Positions 9,787 to 16,846 of a stretch of 16,846 bases of DNA are shown in pieces; the stretch's first letter is position 1; the number at the start of each line of letters is the position of its first letter. The DNA is taken from assembly GCA_004335635.1 (NCBI GenBank), contig QAXH01005605.1, positions 14,681 through 31,526 of the forward strand, written 5' to 3'. Source of the stretch: Chloromonas sp. AAM2 (taxonomy: Eukaryota; Chlorophyta; Chlorophyceae; Chlamydomonadales; Chlamydomonadaceae). Made by a program: the position numbers and the translations under genes. The notes beneath the pieces were generated by a model. It saw only the letters and a list, made by a program, of their open reading frames with translations. It searched no databases and was not told the DNA's origin.

Positions 9787-11061
9787 CCATGAAGATCTTG
9801 ACATCATGAGACATATCAGTCCTCCGGTACCAGGAACATGGACGAACTGCTCTGATTTCATTTTGCTGCGTCCGTGTGGATACTGGCGCATGGGCGCATG
9901 GGTATTCTTTATCACCCGAACCTTACAGCGTTGTGGCCCGGTTGGCCAACAGAGTTGTGCAGGGAGACCTATGAGTTGGCAACACCACACAACACATCGT
10001 TCTACAACTTGTGTAGGTGCAGGCGGATTTGCACTGATTCATGCTTTGACCGCGGAGCGGAGTGCATGCAGTTGCATTTCGTAATGCTGCTACTCCTGGC
10101 CTGAGCACATGTGGAAAAGCTGACTCGGCGCCTGGCAACTTGGCATTGACCCAACATATGTACGTGCGTATGGTTGTAGCTGTTGCTTGTAGGCTGCAGG
10201 TTACTGGGTCTGCATTTGGCCTGCAAATGACGACTGTTACGCAACGTACCTTATGTATGGGGGTGCAACTCTGCTACAAACCGCCTTTTGAGTACAGGCA
10301 AAACGACAGCTTACATTCCACGTTTTTGCGTGTGGAGAACTTGAACTCGTCCAGAGCAAACTGAAAGGTTGTCTTCCATTCCCACCGTCATTCACCCGGT
10401 CCCTACTAGGTCAGCATGTTTGCCCCTTTTTTGTGTTCTTCATCCGCTGAATAGGTGAGGGCAGTGCCCAGTCCCGTTCAACAGGCCCTAGACCTGACTT
10501 ACAATGAGCATCCAGTGCTGGCAAGTGATTCAGTATCTCGCTTCAAAAGCTTAAAGTTGCCAAAAAAAAGAAGTTTGCCAGTTCTGGGACAATCTTGGGA
10601 CTGGCACCGTGATGAGGCTGTCAGTTGTCTGTGGGACTAGTATTTTCTTGAGTATGTCCATACTAAGTTTTTATGGTGGTGAAAGTGTGCACAAACTTCT
10701 TTGCTGGACTTGCCGTGCTCCTCTGCTTGCTATCGGACTCTTGGCTGGCCATCTGGCACACAAGGAAGCGTTTAAGGGCATCCGTTGTGTGTAAATCAAA
10801 CACTTTTGCAGGCGCCTCCTTGCAACAGTATCAGCTCTCGCCTTCCGCAATGCTTTCTTCCTTTGCTGTTTCTTGACAGTTGAGACCGTTAGTGACTAGT
10901 GTGACCAGCCCCTTGCCGGTCTGTAAGAGATCTTGATACTGATACTTCCGGACACAAGTTGACAAGTTGACACTCCTGTAATAAGTCTTCTTCGTCTCGC
11001 TAAGGGGTCATACCTTTACACTTCTAAAGGCCCTGTACTCTGTTGGCTGCAATGAATCTTT
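9787..11061. other. Convergent intergenic stretch, left part
   Basis: No gene is supported. Open frames such as 9874-10104, 10455-10640 and 10609-10794 have no recognised domain. TGTAA words at about 10790, 10921 and 10976 could serve as distant poly(A) signals for the upstream plus-strand gene, implying a 3' UTR of about 1 kb, which is uncertain. A short A-run lies near 10562. Confidence 0.35.
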
Positions 11062-11113
11062 ACAAGAGGGAGGGATTCCAACCCGTCAACCTACATGTGA
11101 AGGGGATTGCGAC
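11062..11113 (+). repeat. Second partial copy of the reverse-transcriptase element
   Basis: This 52-base segment matches 3782-3835 (54 bases) of the RT remnant with only a few differences: one missing G in the first G-run, a small change in the run around cccctcc, and a C-to-T at catgcgaa/catgtgaa. Shared words include agggattccaaccc and gaaggggattgcgac. The match is lost soon after, although both go on to a gtagtgg-type word. A truncated copy of the same LINE family is the simplest explanation. Confidence 0.8.
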
Positions 11114-11579
11114 ACACCAGGATAGTAGTGGCAAACCAATGCGGTCAAGAGCCTTACATCAGGTCAGCGTAATGACGTGTTCCAGGCCGATCTGATACAA
11201 ATCACAGCAACTGTCGTGCAATGTCGATTGTCAAAACTAGCCACACATGCCCGAACCTGACTTTCAGCAGCAGGTCAAAACACGGCACTCAACACGTGGG
11301 CTGCACTGGAATGAGGGCGCTCGCACATGCTGCATTACGCCTGCTCCTGGCCTAAGGTTCAACACTCTTGGCTGTATCATAACATATAATGATTGGACCC
11401 TTGGCCTGACAGTAGGCCCCAGTACGCTGCTGATTATGACCGGCATCCATCCAACGACCAGCAATCCTACACACGCCACTGGCACTGGCACTGGCACTGC
11501 CTGTTATCAGCAGTGAGCTGGGCATTTGGCCTGGGCTCGTGAGCAGCATATGCCCAAGCACCAGCAGTTGCTACAGCCT
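11114..11579. other. Intergenic 3' side of the ferredoxin gene
   Basis: No gene is supported. TGTAA on the minus strand at 11158-11154, about 420 bases after the ferredoxin stop, is a candidate poly(A) signal. A short (ggcact)n microsatellite of about four units lies at about 11476-11500. Confidence 0.4.
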
Positions 11580-13544
11580 CTAGTGGGGCTTGGGTTTGTG
11601 GCCATCCACGTAGAAGTTGCGAGATGCTGCGGGAATGCGCACTCTTAGCCCGTCCAACTCCTTTGCTGCAACAATTTGACAGCCTAGACGTGACCTGCAT
11701 GGCGGCAAGAAGGCAGGCTTGGCTGCGATATGAGCTACAAGATGAACCTGCCATGAATGTCAAGTTGCCATTGCCTCGTAAGCACGTGTAAAGCCCGTGG
11801 TCAAAGTCATGCCATGGCCCTCCAGTCATCCGTGCCCTCCACCTTGACTTGGTGGAATGAATTCGCAGCGCCAATGTCGTGCCATTGTAACCTGCTGTTC
11901 CGTGTGTGCATGTTGCATGTTATGCCCTTTACCCACACCTATCGCTTTTGCCTTTGGTGGTTTGAGCAGACACAGCGTCATGAGCTTACGTTTCTGACAG
12001 GCCATAGGCCAGGTCCAACATATCGAGCTCATCTTCGCTTGCTTCCGGCATCTTCTTGAACAAATCCTCATCCTGCATGAACCACATGTCACATTATGTC
12101 GTGCATGGCCACAGCCCTATGCACGCTGCACACGTACATTGCCCTGAGCTGAGCTGCTGAATTGGCTGCTTGTTGGAATTCCCTTCCTCATGAACCTTGC
12201 TGAGACTGTCCAGTATGTGACCTGTGCTGATGCATGTGGCAATGACTCTATTTCTGGCATGACTCCCATGTGACAGAAACTGACCGTACCTCCACAATCA
12301 CGTGACATGTGGAGCAGGCCAAGGAGCCCTCACATGCACCTGAAAGGCAGGCAGCAACTCCCATGAAGTAATGACAGCTGCAATTCAACGCCTGCACCAT
12401 GCTGAGTGCAAAGAACTTTGCTTTTGAACCAGGCCTTGTCTCGACAAGTAACCGCTCCCATGCGGAATTAAACTCAATGCCTGTGCCATGCTGCACGGGA
12501 AAACTTCCCATTTCCAACCGCATGTATTAGGAATGGATAGGCCAGTGAAATGCCTGGCTGACTGAAGCTCTTAGCTGTGGACAAAAGATGCAGTAATCTG
12601 CTGTGGCTGTCTGCTGGGGCTGCGGTTATGTTCTGAAGCTGCTGATAGGCAGGATAGTGAAGGGTTTGTTCACGTCTTTCAGGCGTTAGGCTTCCACCCA
12701 CCTTCCAGGTCCACTTCATTTTCGTGCGCGACTTGCAACAGGTTCTCCCCTATGTGCGCTCGCACAGTGGTCTCCTTGCCGTCCTTTTCAACGTACGTCA
12801 CGGAGATGCTGCAAAGATCAGTAAAGTTGCATGGGAGCCCTAGCCAAGTCCTGTGGCAGTTGCATCTTGTGAGTTCGTTCGGACTGCATGTTTGATGCGA
12901 AGCTGTTGCTTGTCGCCTTCAACAATCTTGAATGGATTGAATTTGTATGGATTTTAATGCATTTGCTTCTGCATGTTGGCCATCAGGAAAGGCAATTGGC
13001 CCTAGCACACTGCACATGGATGCAAATGCTCGAAGCTACCCGCTTGGCATGTGGGGCTTGCGTACAAGGGGGTGCTTTTGCAGCGTGCGCTGCTGCGGCT
13101 GCCGCTGCTGTGCTGAAAGTGGGCCTCCGTTGGTGCCATAACATGTGGGAGCACCAGCACAGCAACAGCCCGATAATCTAGAGCAGACATGCACGCACGG
13201 GTGCACGTGGTTCACGTGAGCACAGTATGGCACACCTACGTCTCAGCGTCACTCGGCTTGTCGCCCCCTCCATGTGCTGAGTGTGAGCTGGTGGTAAGGC
13301 TTCTCCTGCTGCTGCTCGCCATGCTTGATGCTGCCCATCTCAGAAGACGATCATGATTTGTTGCATGGCTGGGTCTAGTGCTCGTTACGGAAGAGGTGCA
13401 GGGCTGGAGAGCCTGTGCCACATGTTGGCCAGCATCGGACTGTGAGAGAGGCGGTGCTGCTGCAAGGCTGGATACCAGTGAATGCAAGGGTGCTGCCACC
13501 TCTGGCGCCGACGGGAGAAGGCGTAGGAGCCTGAGTGCCATCAT
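11580..13544 (-). CDS. Mitochondrial adrenodoxin-type [2Fe-2S] ferredoxin, complete, 5 exons
   Basis: This is an electron carrier of the mitochondrial matrix. In this family electrons pass from adrenodoxin reductase to Fe-S cluster assembly and related reactions. Minus-strand exons are 13544-13240, 12808-12702, 12339-12290, 12072-11990 and 11694-11580, totalling 660 nt or 219 aa. All introns are GT-AG and the phases close. Residues 1 to about 100 form an Arg/Ser/Ala-rich, acid-poor presequence (MMALRLLRLLPSAPEV... SSSRRSLTTSS) typical of mitochondrial targeting. The domain begins ISVTYVEKDGKETTVRAHIG. Cluster ligands are C140, C146, C149 (ACEGSLACSTCHVIVE) and C187 (TSRLGCQIV), with the 38-residue final spacing of plant mitochondrial and FDX2-type proteins. 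DELDMLDLAYGL is the acidic partner-binding helix, and the C-terminus FYVDGHKPKPH is typical of plant forms. An in-frame TAA at 13556-13554 lies just upstream of the start. Closest in type to Arabidopsis mFDX1/mFDX2. Confidence 0.95.
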
Positions 13545-13925
13545 GCTAATTTGTTAAACCTGATATTCCCTACTACTGAGAGCCGATCGCCAACGGGCAG
13601 GATGAAGATAGGGAGTCCATCACCGACGAGCAATGGCAGATCGCAGGCACGTAACCTGTGAAAAAGTTCGTTGGCGTGCACGTGCACACAACTGACGCAT
13701 TTCGGCAAGGTTGGAGTTGGGGGCGCGTCTACTGGCATTGCCTTCCTTCACTCGTTCTGCCCGCCCCCATTCGCTGACAGGTGCTTGCAGCCTTGTTTGG
13801 TTGACACACAACAGGTAAGATGAGCACTTGTACGAAACATTTCAGACTTTTCTTGCAGCATTTGCGGGGGGCCAACCGGGCACATTCCGCATCATTTAAC
13901 GCAGAAAGACAGCCAAGTACACGGA
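13545..13925. promoter_or_regulatory. Divergent intergenic region, ferredoxin / unknown gene
   Basis: There are 381 bases between the two start codons. The region probably holds both promoters. It contains a consensus-like donor (cag|gtaaga at 13814/13815) and an acceptor (cttgcag ending at 13858), which could bound a 44-nt intron in the 5' leader of the plus-strand gene. That would be very short for this organism. No TATA element is clear. Confidence 0.45.
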
Positions 13926-16846
13926 ATGTATCAACACCGTCCATCAATTCTTCGGCGACCAATTACAGCTAACTCCGGGGCCAACGAGACGTCTGCGGAG
14001 CGTCAGTATGAGCAGGAGCAGGTGAGGACTCTGGCAGGCTGCCACGAGCCCGGAAGACGAGCAGCTTCGTTTGGACACGCTGGACGTTGTGTTGTGAACG
14101 CCCAGCCAACGCATGCAAACGTATGAACATGCAACCAGCAAACCATGGCAGCCCTTCATCCAGGAACTCTTTCTCATGCCTCTGGCCGCCTGCTATGCAC
14201 CTCAGCATGCAATTCTGTGCAGCAACACGCCCAGCTGTACCCACCCCCAAAACCATGCCAACACACCGGTCCCCACATCTTTCACACATAGAATTACCCA
14301 TTGCTAGGTCTAGTGAATCAGCTCATGTTCTGGGGCAGAAAATCAAGAAGGAAGCGCAACATGCTCATGCTGAACCCTATGGCGCTTCCTTGTCTTGCAC
14401 AATTCTCTTGCAGGACAAGCTGCGTGCCAAGGCCCTCAAGTCCGCTGACACGCAGGACCGGCTCATGCGCGCCCTTTATCCCATGCCAGAGGACAAGGCG
14501 GCGGCAGCAGCCGACGTGCAGCAACACATGGAGAGCGTGCTGGCAGCCAAGCTCATGAGCCAGTGAGTGCATGGGCATGGTGCTGCTTTCGACATCCATC
14601 CATGCAGATCAAGCATGCTCAGGCATGCAGATATGCTGCGGGTGTGGCCATGCATGATTGCTTCATTCTCCACCTTCCTTGCTTTCAGATACACGGCATT
14701 TAGGTGTGGCACAACTTTTGCGTTCTTGGCAGGTGCAAGCCATGCACTCTCGACAGTACAGACTGGTGCTTGATGCCCAAAACTCCTGCAGCTTCTCATG
14801 CATGCAATGCCGTTGCATTTGTGTGTCTTGTGGACTGCCTGTCGTACTCTACTGCCTTACATGAACAGTATGCTGGCCTCATGCATATGCGAGTGTGTAG
14901 TGAACGTCCGAACGTGCCTACAAAGCCGACGGGAAAGTAAAGTGGACTTTGTGGACCCCGGATTCTGGAGCACTGCTGAACACCTCACTGCACATCAACC
15001 TGCGCACTGCCACCTCACTCTGCGCCCCCCCTCCATGCTCCCATGTGTGTTTCCCCTCAAACTGTGCGCTCCCTCTCATGTTCTCATGTCTGTGACTTTC
15101 AGACATGGTGAAACTGGACTTTGACTTTTGGAGTAGATGTCATTTCACACTGTGCACACTCGTCTTCAACCCGCAGGCACGAGTCCTCCCTGAAGGGTGG
15201 CCACTACAGCACGGGCCCCGGTGTGGCGCAGGTGCTGGTGGTGGCCGAGGACAAACCCTGGCTCAACCCCAGCCTGGTGTACCGCAACGCAGTGGAGGAG
15301 GTGAGAGGCATGCGGACACAACACACGGTCAAAATTACGCCTACCTTGCTAAACAGATTCACCACTCTGCCTAGTGTACCTATGCCTTGTATTGCTTGTC
15401 CACTGTAACCGTGGATGCATATATCAGCATGATGGCCTCAAACACCAGTCGATGCCTCGTCCCAAACCAACTCCTGCCGAGCAGCGTATCTTCTGTGAAC
15501 CACTCCCAGCGCACACAACTAGACTACTGCATGCTGTCCGATCTCAACTCGGCTTCTTGGCCTACTTATCCATCATCACAATCACCGCTGGTAACCCCAC
15601 ACCTATTGCATGTGCCCCCGGGCCAGCGCACACTTGACCCAAGCCGGCATGGCCCTGCCCTACCCCATGTGCCTCACAGAAGCAGGCGCGCCGCGGTCAT
15701 GAGGAGGAGGTGGCCTCCGTCAACCGCCAGATGATGATTGCGGCCTCCCTGCGCCGCACCATGGCGGAGCAGAGAGAGCAGGAGGACGCGCGGGCGGCGC
15801 TCAACAGCCAGGTGGGGCTTGGGTGAGGTGTTTGGGAGGGCAAGAGAGGGGTCTAGTGACTTGTGTAGCTTGCCAACCAAGACCAAAGGTGGCTAAATTT
15901 GGGGATTGTTTGTGGCAGAGTGCAAAAAGGGGGGGAGTGCCATTCACAGTGGCTTCACCAGCTGCCCCACCCTGCCCCTCCCCTCCACCCCTTGACCTCC
16001 TGCCATCATGCTTGGCCCTGCCCCGCAGAACTTCTGGAATGTAGGCTCCCGTCCCGGTGACCGGTGCAACCCCGTTCACCATCGCCCGGAGTCCAACACC
16101 ACCAAGGCTGTGGTGACTGCCCCCTGGGCACAGGACAGCCTGCCCCCAGCAGGTGAGCCTGTCATTGAGCACATCAAGGTGCCTTATGGTGCAATGCGTT
16201 TGCGATTGGTAGACCTGGTGTGCGCCATCACTGTGACCGTAATCTGTCATAATTGCGGCCAGTATGCACAGTGCCATGGCAAGGCAGAGGATGGCAGAGG
16301 ATGGCAAGGCACAGTTGCAATAGCCTACTTTTGGGTCCATGCACATCACGCACACATAAGGGATGCGTCCTGGCGCTTGGCGCACCAAGCATGATCATGG
16401 GTAAGATGACATCCGTACTGAAGCTAGGAGGACAACCAACGGCCTGAGAAGCAAATGAAGCCTTCAAGGGTTTGTCACACAACCGCTCCCTCTTGCTGTT
16501 CGTGCTACAGGCCGTGCCAGTGGCGGTGGCGCCGGTGAGAGCACCATGTCCATCGGATACGGCTACACCGACAGCTATGCACATGGCGGCGGTTACGGAA
16601 ACGGCTGTGACACAGCTGCTGTTTCTGCTGCCAATGCGGCAGTGGTGGCAAGCGCAGGCCGCTACAACGCCGCTGGCAACTCCTCTTCCGCTATGGAGCA
16701 GCTGCTACAGCAGAACCCGGCACAGAAGATGGCCGCACCGATCGTGGAGAGGGAGGTGGTTGCATACCCACAGCATCATGTGTCAGCCCCGTACGCCAAC
16801 GCAGGAAACAACGCCGTCCACGCCCCCGCCGCGCCACCCGCGGCCT
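13926..16846 (+). CDS. Unrecognised multi-exon protein, C-terminus beyond the window
   Basis: Exons are 13926-14021, 14414-14562, 15177-15300, 15686-15811, 16029-16152 and 16511-16846 (runs off the edge). All introns are GT-AG and the reading frame closes at each junction, giving about 318 visible residues. Order: a basic N-terminus (MYQHRPSILRRPI); a charged helical part with RLMRALYPMPEDKAAAA (exon 2); DKPWLNPSLVYRN (exon 3); a strongly charged helix with SLRRTMAEQREQEDARAAL, possibly coiled coil (exon 4); NFWNVGSRPGDR (exon 5); then a Gly/Ala/Ser/Asn-rich low-complexity tail with scattered Tyr (exon 6). No signal peptide, membrane segment or catalytic motif is seen. The conserved-looking Trp/Pro/Asn patches suggest a structural protein, perhaps cytoskeletal or ciliary, but this is a guess. 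The 614-nt second intron could hide an extra exon. Start choice: first ATG after an in-frame stop at 13821-13823, though the 5' leader may be spliced. Confidence 0.8.

Noticed and set aside
10455..10876. Overlapping frames with membrane-like segments (10455-10640, 10609-10794, 10673-10876)
   Set aside because: Three frames compete, none has a family pattern, and no splice sites tie them together.
12888..13181. Plus-strand frame of 97 codons with an Ala-rich run
   Set aside because: It lies wholly within intron 1 of the ferredoxin gene on the opposite strand and reflects a GCT/GCA-rich tract.

Overview
The window looks like nuclear DNA of a green alga (Chlorophyta, probably a chlorophycean). 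It holds widely spaced, intron-rich eukaryotic genes with consensus GT-AG junctions, intron tails ending in TTGCAG or similar, and TGTAA as a candidate polyadenylation signal. GC is moderate to high, with many GCA/TGC-rich tracts. There is no bacterial operon structure. I cannot fix the genus from the sequence.

Positions 1-7000 are gene-poor and carry decayed sequence. They include two GC-rich blocks around a broken coding remnant (1-882), a frameshifted ankyrin-repeat gene (about 2215-2971), a purine-rich tract and a pyrimidine-rich tract, a degenerate LINE-type reverse transcriptase (about 3536-4060), and a repeat-rich non-coding stretch (about 4530-5565). The stretch from 5565 to 6700 shows nothing I can name.

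Positions 7084-13544 hold three complete spliced genes, reconstructed exon by exon with phases that close. The first is proteasome subunit alpha type-5 (minus strand, 7 exons, 238 aa). The second is a small Cys/His-rich protein (plus strand, 2 exons, 122 aa) that shares a 251-bp divergent intergenic region with it. The third is an adrenodoxin-type mitochondrial [2Fe-2S] ferredoxin (minus strand, 5 exons, 219 aa). Between the second and third genes, which converge, lie about 1.8 kb of non-coding DNA containing a second short copy of the reverse-transcriptase element.

From 13926 to the window end a fourth gene runs divergently from the ferredoxin gene, across 381 bp. It has at least 6 exons, is unrecognised, and is cut by the right edge of the window. 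It has a charged helical middle and a Gly/Ala-rich C-terminal part.

The four genes form two head-to-head pairs. They do not form an obvious pathway: proteasome core, Fe-S electron transfer, and two proteins of unknown role. I see no CRISPR array, tRNA, rRNA or clearly novel multi-gene system. The most useful leads are the Cys/His-rich small protein, the unknown gene at 13926, and the repeat families.
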